From NCBI GenBank assembly GCA_900239685.1, contig OENT01000426.1, positions 54,701 to 118,700 of the forward strand: a stretch of DNA of 64,000 nucleotides, in the 5' to 3' direction. The notes beneath the pieces were generated by a model. The model made no database searches. It was not told the DNA's origin and worked only from the letters and a program-made list of their open reading frames with translations. Position numbers and translations under genes: made by a program. Of the stretch, positions 52,930-64,000 are shown in pieces (within the stretch, counting starts at the first letter, position 1; every line of letters begins with the position of its first letter). This stretch comes from Rotaria macrura. Its lineage: Eukaryota > Rotifera > Eurotatoria > Philodinida > Philodinidae.

Positions 52930-55900
52930 TCATGCACTTTGACATTTATTTCTCAAATTATCAATTTTGAATGTATAAGCTAAATCAACACGACCAATAT
53001 GAATCAATGCTGATATGATGCTTTCTATAGTTTGATTTGTTTTAAATGCATTTTGTCGTTTTAACCATTTCAGCAACGTATCATTTTCGAGTTTTGCCTG
53101 GTCTATTGTCATATTATTGTCTTTCAATAAATTCGTTTTAGACATTCCGTATAATGATGTATTTGACTGAAAATTTCTGCTTCGTTGTTGTCTCTGTGTT
53201 GTGAGGGAACTTATGAGTGAATTCATGAGAGAAGGATGTATGTTAAGAGCTGCAGCAAGTTCACGCTTATCTTCAGTTAATGCTTCAATGATTGTCTGAA
53301 AAAACGTCGGCACAACAAGTGGTGCCATATTTGAGTTTATAGTCGGTAACTGAAAAGCAGCTTTAGGCAGGCGAACACGTATTGCACATACAATATTTCT
53401 TTCATTCATATTAAGAGATGCCAAGCGTTCAAAACCGGATCGACCCGTAGCACCAATACCTCCACCAGTATTACTTATTGTTTCAGGGCCACTGATAGAC
53501 ATTCGTGGAGATGAATTTTTCTGTGCACCATCGATTACTTCAAGATCTTTTGAACCAGAAGATGATCTCGAAGAAACATTAGTTGCTGTCTATATAGTAC
53601 CATAAGAATTGAAATTTAGAAACTGCTATTATAACGAGGGATTTTTCCCGAGTGATGATCCGAGATTTCAGCTGCAACTACATAGATATTTGCTACACTA
53701 AATACCAGGATACGAAGTATGAAAGACTTATCGGTCAGAATCTACGCCATACAAAGTTATTGTTAAAACACTGTAACTGTTAGATGCATATGTACAACTA
53801 CTAACTAAGTGTAGACCATTGCTTTTTCTTTCTAGAAATATTGTCTGATGATGGATTAAACAGTAAAAATATCGATGCAATGCAATTCTTTCTTATGGAT
53901 ATTATAGTATGACTTCATTCTCTATTTGTATTTCATCTGTTTTGTTGAGCTCTGTTTACATGATGCGATCATCTTTACACACTTTTTCTCTGTTCTATGG
54001 TGGTATGCTTGATTTTGATCAGACTAGTACTCTAGAGATCCTGATTCTTTTGAAAATATAAGGACATCTTCTTTCTTTTATTTCCTTTAGTTATTATAAA
54101 TCTGGTATTTTGTTTTAATTATTTTCTTATTGACAGTTATAAACATGGAAACTAATGCTTTTGTATATCGCACTAAAACGTTATATTAACATATATTGCA
54201 CGTCACAGATATTGTTGTTGTGTGAATACATCATCAGATAATGTTTTTAGAAAAAAATATGATTTTCTACAAAACGTATATGGTTGTAAATATGCATAAA
54301 AGAGTTAAGACGGTTTTTTGTACTACAACATTGTATTGTGTCAACTTCAGTCAATAATTGTTTCATATTTGACATCGGGATACTTGATGTTGCAAATCTC
54401 CACGTCCCTTTAGCAGAATTCTAGGGTCATCATTTCTGGATCTTCCCTAATAAGTGTCAAACTTTATGAAACGTCTAATTATTCATGTTTATGAAAAATC
54501 TATGATAAAAACCGAATTTTTTTATTTGTCCTATCAAAACTTTTTAATGAGATACAAGCTACATACTAATCAATTGAATATTTTTCTATTCGTCAATTCA
54601 TTTAACTTACATGTGTACTACTCGTCGATCCAAGACTGATATTATGTGTATTAACTTCATAGATATTGAGTGTTCCAATAAAATCATCATCAGTCTTTTG
54701 ACGGTAAATATCAATTGGATAAATATCGAATTCAATAACAACAGGATATCTTGCGTGTAATCGAAAGCTTAAATCAACTAAAACAGATTTGTTTTTGTTT
54801 TTACTTTTTATGCTTGATAGTTGTTAGTAAACATTAACAAGCAGTAGCATAGACTGAATGACAATAAATTCATGTTCCTTATATGTTACTCAATAAAACG
54901 TTTTTGTGTTCGAATTTCTCTTTTCATATTAATTTCTTTTGTTTGATACAAGCTATCCCCAATCAATATTTTTCTCTGCTAATACCTATCTTTATTCCAC
55001 TTTATATGTGGGCTATGCATCCGACTCAATAGATTGGGAAAAGATTTCGAACAAGTTCAATCCCCATGCATTAATATAGCCATACATATTTAGATGTTCT
55101 AGGGTTTTTGTGCTTTAAATCATCTCTATCATCGTAGAATTCACTTGAGAAATTTCAATCCTAGAAATTATTCATCGATACATCGGATAATGTCCTGGGG
55201 TGTGAGGCAAACTTCACCTACGAATCTAGAGTGTTTTTCATAGTTCAGTCTCGAAGGAAACTCGTCACTTACCTTGATTTTATGCTATTTCGTATGTGTT
55301 CTAGTCGTCATAAAATTTGTCAATGAGCACAACTTAAGAATTGAATTTTGTCACAAGAGTTTCTTCGTAAATTAGTCACATGATCATCGAAACGGCAACA
55401 AAACCGTCATAAATAAAACAATTCGATACTTTCAACTAGTAGCCTCGTCATTTCTACTGTATAAATATGCTATCGAGCAGCAAATCACTGTCTGATACAT
55501 ATTTTCTGGTTATTCTAAGAAAAAGTCGTGCTCGTCTTGAATTTTCGAGCAGTAGATCCGATGGATTCTATCATCAGATGAATTCTACGTCGTGTGATCA
55601 TATTTTCATAGACATATATTAGAAACTATGCATATCAAGGCATGTAGAATTCATTGGAATGATTACCATTTTAGAAAAAAAATTAAAATCCTTTTTTTCG
55701 GAAATATCATCATTCATTGATTGAGTAAATGTTAGCATATAAAGTCTTTCTCTACGAAAAGGGATAATAATTATATATGAGTAATACTATCCTCTATCGT
55801 ACGAATTTTTCACACTATATCTGAATATCAGGAAAAACAATCTTGTATTATTTGTGTTACTTGCTATCAATGATTCAAGTCGTTCGCTACAACACTTTAC

Positions 55901-58900
55901 CTTTTTCATGTACATCAATATTACCCACAGGTATAATTGTCACCTAGAATTAAAAAATATTCATGCAGACTAAAATATTTTCGAATGCTGTAGTCTTACA
56001 TAAGTTCCTTCGGATAGACAGAATTGAACGTATTTTGGAATACCACGCAATGAAGATCTATCTGGTAATGTATGATGCGATTGGTATTGACTTATTTTTG
56101 ATTGGCGTGCAGTATTGTTGCTTTCATAGATTAATTTTTCATCAAAAATATATTCCGTATAATTACGTCTACGGAGCGCTTCTTCGGCTAATCGTTGTTC
56201 TTGTACTGGTACAATCATCAGAGCATAGTGACCCAACGAATTGAACGATGATGGGTCTCGTGCAAGAACACAAGAAAATAGTTTCGCTGATGTCAATGAC
56301 CAAAGATTTTCTGCTAATTTATCAAATTTTCCTTCATTATTCGATTCTGGCCAACAACGAATAAGAATAATTCGATCCAGTAATGTTGTCTACATGGAAC
56401 ATTTTATTTCTCGAAATAAAAACAAGAATCGAAAAATCTTTTACCAAACTTATTATGTAAACATCTTTATCAGTTGTTCGTGTAATAGTAGCAAAATTAT
56501 TGCAATTTTTCCATTTTCGATTTTTATAGCCTAGTAAAATGATTGGAGCATTTTCATTTTGAAATCCATCTAATTTCCAGTTGAATGGTGATCTTCTGGA
56601 TGATATCGATTGTGCATGGTCTTCACGATTAAGATTAAATCTTGGTTTAATAAAATGTTCTGAATTCTCTGTTGTAACTTGTTCTAGCATGGCTGCTATA
56701 CTGGGCAAATGTGTAATAACTGCAGGTGACATCAATTTATTACTAGACGTTGGAGTAGTAGCTAGTGAACCACCAGCTTCGTCATATTTTTCTTGTTCGA
56801 ATTTTTTACGGCGCATGAAAATGTTTTCTATGAGAATACATTTTAATTCGAAAAAAAAGAATAACTATTCAAATAGATTGTTACGTTGAGCTTTTCGTCT
56901 TCGTATTTGTAGTTCATTATTAGTTTCACTGAACAAATTAAAATATCGAGTTAGTTGAATAGTAATAGATACGAGTCCTTCCGTTCTTGTTTCTTTAAAC
57001 CATTCAAATTCAATTAAATCCGAAGAAGCTAATAGTTGATCTTCGTTTTTTAGAGCTTTCATACGAATAGACTATATGCTATGTATGAGAAGAAACATAC
57101 GCAATCATACCAGTCATGCAGCGCATTAAATCATTGTTGACAGGAATAATACGAACGCGTGGAGAACGATGGAAATAATTCTTAGGTGTTTCAATTCGAA
57201 ATGTTGATGAATGTTCATTTGTATAGACAGAATGCAAACCTATTTCCACGATCGATTTTAATAGTTACAAAAAGAAATATATTGACGTGTGACATGGCAA
57301 CTTAAACGTAAGTGTTTTCGATTCAAATGATGAATTCGTTAATGTGAACGAATCAAATTTGAATTTCAACGTTATTCTCTATCATTTACAACAGACATTC
57401 TCTCATCAATGATATCTATCTCATGTAATCTAATGTTAAGAAATAATCGTGATGGGATTAAAAGTTTTGTTTTTTATTTTTTCTATTTTTATCTTCTGAG
57501 ACTGTTTAATAAGCACACACGTGCACATCTAGGCTTCCTACCAATAAAGTACGCATTTCTTAAAATAAAAAAGAAATACGATTCTTGTCCAACAAAGTTC
57601 TTTTCTATGAATCTTGACATGAAGTGTCAAAAGAAATTCTAACTCATTTTTTTGTGGAAAGAAATATTCTTTAATATATAGACTTCATGCTCACATTAAA
57701 TTCTCTTGAATGATGCATTCGGACCAGCAAACTTGTCAAACGGTCGATCCATCTTACACAGATTAATATGAAGTACAAACAGAGAACCTTGACTGATTCC
57801 AAATTGAAAAACAAATATTTATCAATCTTACGGGTGACAAAAATGTTTCGATACATAATTATATTGTGGATGCATCGGTGAAGAGACTCAACGTTTTCTT
57901 TTTCGCCTTTCAGATATTGAAATATTTTCTCATTATACTCGTCGATAATTCATTGTTGTAAAAGAATATTCCAACACAAAAACTCAGTCAAAATTCGAAA
58001 ACAAACGATTACCGTATTACACGCAACTGTGGCTGTCTTAGAAGACCATCGTTTGAATATTGATAATATTTATCTTCAACAGTAGCTGAGTAATTCATAA
58101 AAATGAAATTCAATCATTTTTTTCTTCCCAAATATGATTCAGATCAATTTCTTGTGCTTCTGTGTCAGATTAGAATATATGATTCAATTCTTAGGCATTA
58201 GTAGCGCTGGTCAATAGTTATCTACGAAGAAAAACCTTATCGAATAGTAAGAAATCAGTATATTTTCCAAATTTTTTTAATTTCCGATTTTGCACACGGG
58301 GTGTTATCTTTGCAGCATAGGAAATTCTCTCTAATGTTCAAAAGCATTTGATAACACAAATATGTCGGCATAAGTGTTCGATTGTGTACTATTTGCAATT
58401 GCGACGAATGAAACTTATCGAAATTCGATGAATCTTTACAATCTAGAAGAATGAGTAAATGAAACGAGATCTGATTGTACGAAGTTCTTCTGTGTGTATT
58501 TTCCAACTGGAACAGATTTCTCCATTTCGTTTAACTATACCAATGAGTACCGCATCGATGATTAAGTAAAATCAAGACATCATGTAAATGAATACATGTA
58601 ATTTCTACTATGCTACTCTTTTGTTGGTTTCTCGGGAAAAAAACACTAGCGTTGGTAATATGAGAAATATTTTCTAAACTTTGTTTTGATTATTTTATTC
58701 AAGAGGCAGGTGGAAATCGTCTTTCATGACAATGAATTAAGATCTATCATCATATTCTAGACCTTGCCTTTCAAACATTTCCGTATTAATCGTTCAGTTC
58801 ATGCTTCTGCTTATTACCAATAATTTTAGATGCATAAGCAACATTAGTTTATTTGTCTACACATGTTTCATTCGAAAGATTATCGATATTGCAGAGACGA

Positions 58901-61900
58901 AATTTTCTAAGATTGCAACTCATTAGCTACTTTAGTCTTTTTTTGCGGAGTATAATCGCTGCATAATTTATAAGTTGAACATATCCCAATGATTTAATGG
59001 TGTGTGTCAAGTGTAAGGATCACAATCAGAAGATGTTTTTATTCTTCATGTGAGACACGTGGAATAGTTACGGAAGAAGAAAGTACCTCTATTATACAGA
59101 AGATTCCTTTCGAAAACACAAAAACATCCATTAAATATAGGCTGTAGTAATGAAGATATTTGTCGAAGTAAACTGTTATTTCGATTAATATCTTCCACTA
59201 TGCTTATTTCTCTAGTCAAAATCAGTGACAAGTTGTCAGTGACCAGCCAATATCGTCACCTGGCTATTTTTTGATAAATTGAAGTATAATATTTGACAGA
59301 TTTTCTGGTTTGGCTACTTGTTTTCGTTTTTCTTCATCACGCTTGTTTCTTGCATAAAAATGTGAATACCAGCCTCGTTATACTGATACCTTTTTCACTC
59401 TACTTTCTGAATATTAAAGATAAGATCGACTATAAATCAGTTAGTCTTTCTAATTTATTTGATAGCAAAAGAGAATTTTCGATGGACATTTAAAATGATC
59501 GTATCCATCACTGTCATGGAATAGCTCAAATACTCAGAAGGTTATACATTCCTAATCTGTAGAGAAAATCGGAAATAAATAAATTGATTTTCGGATTTTA
59601 ATTTGTCTACTAATAATAATAATAATAACACTCTGACATCAAATTAAAAGTGAACTCCGAATAGTAAAAGTATGATCGATGATGTGTCTGACACTAAGTA
59701 ATTAATACCGGTCTACCTGTGTGTGCCCATAAACACTATTTAATATCAAGCTGAGAAGCAATCTTAGAAAAAAGACCACATTGATAATCTGAGAGATAAG
59801 CTTACTGTCATGTGAAACTTGTAAAATTTCGAATGGATAGAACAGCACAGCTTCTACAGACATTGTGCTTAGTGTTTGTGTAACACGAAAAACGGCATAA
59901 GAAATATCATTATATGTTTCTACAATTGCTGGAATATGAATAATTGGATCCATGATACGTTCTAAGGAAAACAATGTTATGTCAAGAGATATAATTTTTC
60001 ATTTAAATTTTTACTGCATCGAATATAAATTTGTGGTTGTGATTGTCCGATTGAAGATGATGAATTAGCTAGTTGTAGTTTATCAGGAATTGAAAAACAT
60101 GGTAGTGCCACTGTTAATTGATCCAGAGAAGTAATGGCTCGTTTAAATTCAATATCAAATATATGTGAATATTTTTCACACGCAGTATAACTAATTTGTG
60201 CTAATGAATGCTTGGAGTTGTCTGTACATATAATATGTATGTCGTTTTGTGCTATTTGTCCCCGAATACAACGAATATAAACATCTTGTTTAGTTGTCAT
60301 TGCTATTATTACTTCATAGAGAAACAATTCATACAGAGGATTCATATCAAATATAAATAACGGTAAACGTAAGGATCGCTCAATTTCATTAAAACATTCT
60401 TGCTTGGATAAGACCGATTTGGTTAAAACATCATTTAATGTTACTATTGTAAGTTGAATTTTTGCGGCTTGTTTAAGTAAATTCATTGTTGAACGAGAAA
60501 AGTCTAACCGATATTTATAATGATCTATTAGATTATTATCGATCATCGATAATGATTGATCGAGCAATGCATTAGCAAAGTTCGATGTGATTGAATTTGA
60601 ATCTGGTGCATATAGTGTTAAAAGTTCAAATTCACGATAGGTGAAAGTATTCGTATTCTGACGAATATTCATTGCAGAAACGATGAGTGATCGACAAATG
60701 CTGCAGAACGTACTAAGTTTTTCACCAACATTTTTCACAGAAATCAATTGACTAAAAAAGAACTAGCTGATAGAATTTTCTAAACAACAACGGCAAAATA
60801 ATTCAGCAAATATTAGTCATGAGATGTTCGAACAAAACGTCGATGTTACATGGATACTTTTCTCTACTCTTTCTTTTCATTTTGTTAATTCGTTCATTCT
60901 CGTTCTATGAAATCGTCGATGTAGAATTCTCACCATGCTACATCTTTTCTTTGTAAAAATTAGTCAATATTAACTTGTTTATCTCTCATATAGCTATGTT
61001 GAAGAAGGCAAAGTGATAAGAAGTATTTTGTCGTGGAAATTGTGTTCGCTGTCTTTTCTTTTCGATTCGGTAAGACATTGATATTTCTTTCTTTTTTAAT
61101 TACAGCCAAAGATAGAAAGTGTTAGAACTGAAAGTAATGAATGTTTTCAAATATAATTAATACTATATTGAATGAGTTGAGTTTTACAAGATTAAGATCA
61201 ATGAAAGATGTCTCTTTTGATTGAACTAAAGAATTTGTAGAAAGATAATACACGTTTTGTTTTTCTATTCTCAACAAAATCGTGAAAGAAGATTAAAAAA
61301 ATATAAACTACCCTTCAGCGAGAGCAAGGTTGGGTCTAATCATTTTTTAACGAAAAAATATTCTTAAGAAAGTTCACTAAGACACAATTCCAAATAAAAT
61401 TAAAAACAAAATTCTAAATCATTGAAAACAACCGCATTAAGTGAACTATATATGAGGCATTTTTGTCCCGACTAGAGACTCATTTGAGGTTGCGTAGGGG
61501 TTGACCTAATTAGCATATTCCTTCTTTGTCTATCAGAAGTTGGTGTTAATAGAAAAACAATTCTCTTGTAAGAGGTTAACCCAATGAGTTTCTTAGCGCT
61601 CACTTTAAGTGTTGTATTCACATTATTTCTTATGATGATATGATGATTAAAAGTGCTAAGAATTGTTTTGTTGTTTGGTTGAAAAAGTCATCAAAAATGT
61701 CGAGTGAGTGCGATATGTGAATCGTGTTTCATCTTGAATGCAAAAATTTCTCTTAGTTATTCTTTCACGATTTTGTTGAGAATAGAAAAACAAAACGTGT
61801 ATTATCTTTCTACAAATTCTTTAGTTCAATCAAAAGAGACATCTTTCATTGATCTTAATCTTGTAAAACTCAACTCATTCAATATAGTATTAATTATATT

Positions 61901-62762
61901 TGAAAACATTCATTACTTTCAGTTCTAACACTTTCTATCTTTGGCTGTAATTAAAAAAGAAAGAAATATCAATGTCTTACCGAATCGAAAAGAAAAGACA
62001 GCGAACACAATTTCCACGACAAAATACTTCTTATCACTTTGCCTTCTTCAACATAGCTATATGAGAGATAAACAAGTTAATATTGACTAATTTTTACAAA
62101 GAAAAGATGTAGCATGGTGAGAATTCTACATCGACGATTTCATAGAACGAGAATGAACGAATTAACAAAATGAAAAGAAAGAGTAGAGAAAAGTATCCAT
62201 GTAACATCGACGTTTTGTTCGAACATCTCATGACTAATATTTTCATTGATCCAAAGTGGTATCAAACCATGATAAGTTGCACATATTCAGCAAAGACATT
62301 GATTTACTTATGAAAATGAGTTGTTACTTGTTGAGCCCGCTCACACTCTAATTCTAAGAATTTCAATTTTCTACTTAATTTTTTAATTATCAGATTCAAT
62401 TCATTGTTATCAAATGATTTTATATTTGTTGTAAGTTCTTCAGTGAATTTCTTTTGTTGATCATTCAAGATTTTTTCTTGATTTATGTCATTATGAAAAC
62501 TATGCTCTCGAAAGTCGTGACCGATTTCGCGTTGTTCTCTTTCGAGATCACTAGTCGATGTATTTTCTATTGTTTCAGCATCTGGTGCTTTTGATTGCAT
62601 ATTCGCAGTAATACTATTCGAATTGGATTTCTCATGGAGATCAGCCGAGAGTCGATGGGTAGATTCAAATTTTGTTGATGATGAAGACGGTTGAATAATA
62701 TCATCATGGATGAAAGTGTCAGGTTGAGGAAAATCATGAACTTCATCTGATTTATGGTCCAT
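52930..62762 (-). CDS. large protein with C-terminal death-like domain (possibly DTHD1-like)
   Basis: Exons: 62308-62762, 60015-60751, 59806-59961, 57111-57239, 56885-57055, 56445-56827, 56000-56389, 55901-55943, 54611-54777, 52930-53589. Phases agree throughout and give about 1096 residues. The N-terminus is charged and disordered, then coiled-coil-like (NLIIKKLSRKLKFLELECER). A helical region follows (exon 2), then several beta-rich segments (ILQVSHDS, KNRKWKNCNNFATITR, GIPKYVQFCLSEGTY, RYPVVIEFDIYPIDIY). The last exon has IRVRLPK and a helical end, LLKWLKRQNAFKTNQTIESI followed by GRVDLAYTF, which has the shape of death-domain helices 4-6. ZU5/UPA-plus-death architectures (DTHD1, PIDD, UNC5) are candidates; identity is inferred, not established. 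The exon 4/5 junction uses a weak acceptor (gtatgaaag) chosen because it alone keeps phase. Intron 1 is a giant palindrome. Confidence 0.7.
60808..62242. repeat. 1.43-kb palindrome with 483-bp identical arms
   Basis: Arm 60808-61290 and arm 61760-62242 are exact reverse complements at every row compared by eye, around a 469-bp unique spacer (61291-61759). The pair lies inside intron 1 (60752-62307) of the death-domain-like gene, 56 bp from the acceptor side and 65 bp from the donor side, so it fills the intron. The arms contain no ORF of note. Plus-strand frames here are mirror images of arm sequence, not genes. A collapsed or duplicated assembly is a possible artefact. Confidence 0.9.
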
Positions 62763-63256
62763 GACTTTATGGATATTTTCTTGAATCAACTCACTTGCAC
62801 ATAAAACGAGGGAAAGAATTTAAAAGGCGCTCTTTTCATTTTTTTTCAACTAAGTCATATCCGGCTTCTTCATACTTATTTCTTCCGCTATAGAATTTAA
62901 TTTTGAATAGAACAAAAATAAGAACTTCCATATATATGCTGTTTAATTATGGAGAATTTCTATTGAACAGAATCAACAATGGAAACTAATTAAACGCTCT
63001 TATTTTAACCGTTAAGTATATAAATGGCGGGGATGTCTACATCAAGAACATCAATAGAGGATTCTTTTCGCATTTTTAATGTATGACTGGTGTTTTCTTT
63101 CTCAACCGAAAGATGCTAATCGATTTCCGCTTAAAATCAAATATACGATATGACACAAAGGAAACAATGAACAAATCTTTACTTTGTGTGAGTATCATTT
63201 TTTTATCAGCGAAATAAAAACAAAAATAAGCATTCTTTTGTTCTAATTGATACGTT
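62763..63256. other. intergenic gap between two minus-strand genes
   Basis: It contains the promoter and leader of the death-domain-like gene and the 3' UTR of the gene ending at 63257. No exon is supported. Confidence 0.55.
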
Positions 63257-64000
63257 TTATAATGGAATATTTTTAAAGTTTTTTGCTTGTCCATTCAAAG
63301 CAACATTAGCCGGCGTATGATATCCACGATGACGGGCTGCTTTTCGCACCATACTTATGGCTATGAATATCACTGCTAAACTACAGATACCGATCACAAC
63401 TGAGACAGCATAGATTTTCAGAAGAAGTCGATCACGATCTTGAATTATATAAAAATAAACAGATACAATAGTACTAGGCAAACATAGGATGAATTTCAAA
63501 ATTATTTTCCCACTTGTTATAGCAAGAGAAGCAGCTATTGTTTCAGGACTTATCGTCATATTCAATGACTCTTGTTCACTAATATCAGATTGCATTGTAA
63601 ATGAATTTGTTGTCGAATCTATCGCCGATATTTCACTTTTAGTTGCACCTGTTTCAGTTAGAGTGTATGTAGTGAATGGTATTGAATTTGACGATGGTAA
63701 AACTTCAGTTATTGCAGGTGTTGTATGAGAGTGATTTTTTTCTTCGCTTTCCCCCTCATAATCATCTTGACTAGTATCATCTTCGTGAGACTTTGTTTCG
63801 TGTTTACTTGTTTTCCTCACAGGAGGTTTGGTTTTTGTTGCTTCGACTAAATGATCCTCAAATGGTTCCATCTCTTCTATTGATGCCAATAATGCTTCAG
63901 TCGTACTCATTGGAATACTATGAGTCGTATAATCATTTTCTTCATCAGAATCATGATAGAAATCAACTTTAGAAGATGAGACTCGGCCTAAGTTAAGATA
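63257..64000 (-). CDS. single-pass membrane protein, C-terminal part (cut by window edge)
   Basis: One open frame runs from the window edge (64000) to TAA at 63257, with no start inside the window that must be used. The visible 247 residues have an acidic, Ser/Thr-rich extracellular-type region with SHEDDTSQDDYEGESEE and many potential O-glycosylation sites. A hydrophobic segment (IYAVSVVIGICSLAVIFIAI) follows, then a short basic tail ending in FKNIPL. A 75-nt stretch (about 63442-63516) starts with GTGGG and ends with TTCAAG; it could be an in-frame intron. If retained, it adds a second hydrophobic segment. Family not recognised. Confidence 0.65.
   Translation of the reverse strand, partial: YLNLGRVSSSKVDFYHDSDEENDYTTHSIPMSTTEALLASIEEMEPFEDHLVEATKTKPPVRKTSKHETKSHEDDTSQDDYEGESEEKNHSHTTPAITEVLPSSNSIPFTTYTLTETGATKSEISAIDSTTNSFTMQSDISEQESLNMTISPETIAASLAITSGKIILKFILCLPSTIVSVYFYIIQDRDRLLLKIYAVSVVIGICSLAVIFIAISMVRKAARHRGYHTPANVALNGQAKNFKNIPL

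Noticed and set aside
61704-61928. Plus-strand frame of 74 codons
   Set aside because: Most of it lies in the right arm of the palindrome inside an intron. It has no motif and no splice context that makes a gene.

Overview
The window is nuclear DNA of an invertebrate animal. It is AT-rich, with spliced protein-coding genes on both strands. Most introns are about 50-80 nt with GT-AG ends; a few are 1.5-3.5 kb. This style, together with tailless or divergent metazoan orthologues, fits a bdelloid rotifer of the Rotaria type. That placement is inference: nothing in the window is diagnostic. No bacterial-style operons, rRNA or CRISPR arrays were seen, and no tRNA was recognised by eye. All exon models were built by hand from splice signals, reading phase and remembered family alignments.

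Layout: (1) 1-739, minus: 5' part of a Smaug/SAMD4-like gene, cut by the window edge. (2) 3324-11003, minus: a complete 13-exon NPC1 sterol transporter. (3) 16332-19835, minus: PTEN lipid phosphatase. (4) 20337-26111, plus: HERPUD, an ER-associated degradation protein, divergent from PTEN across about 500 bp. (5) 26313-33454, plus: ABHD13-like membrane hydrolase. (6) 34651-40650, plus: membrane-anchored type-B carboxylesterase. (7) 40793-42914, minus: disordered proline/serine-rich protein of unknown function, tail-to-tail with the esterase. (8) 45040-46168, minus: myosin regulatory light chain, with 9-nt and 17-nt microexons. (9) 47062-49772, minus: SIL1, the BiP nucleotide-exchange factor. 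(10) 52930-62762, minus: 10-exon protein of about 1096 residues ending in a death-like domain. (11) 63257-64000, minus: 3' end of a single-pass membrane protein, cut by the edge.

The genes are unrelated housekeeping genes: sterol transport, PI3K signalling, ER quality control (HERPUD and SIL1), contractility and hydrolases. There is no evidence that they form a pathway.

The unusual content sits in the large introns. NPC1 intron 2 holds a 390-bp foldback element. The esterase intron 1 holds a 695-bp element with 170-bp near-identical terminal inverted repeats and a 43-codon ORF. An ABHD13 intron holds a segment bounded by inverted 15-bp minisatellites that appears to carry a captured EF-hand exon in antisense. 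Intron 1 of the death-domain-like gene is almost entirely a 1.43-kb palindrome with 483-bp arms that I find identical by eye.
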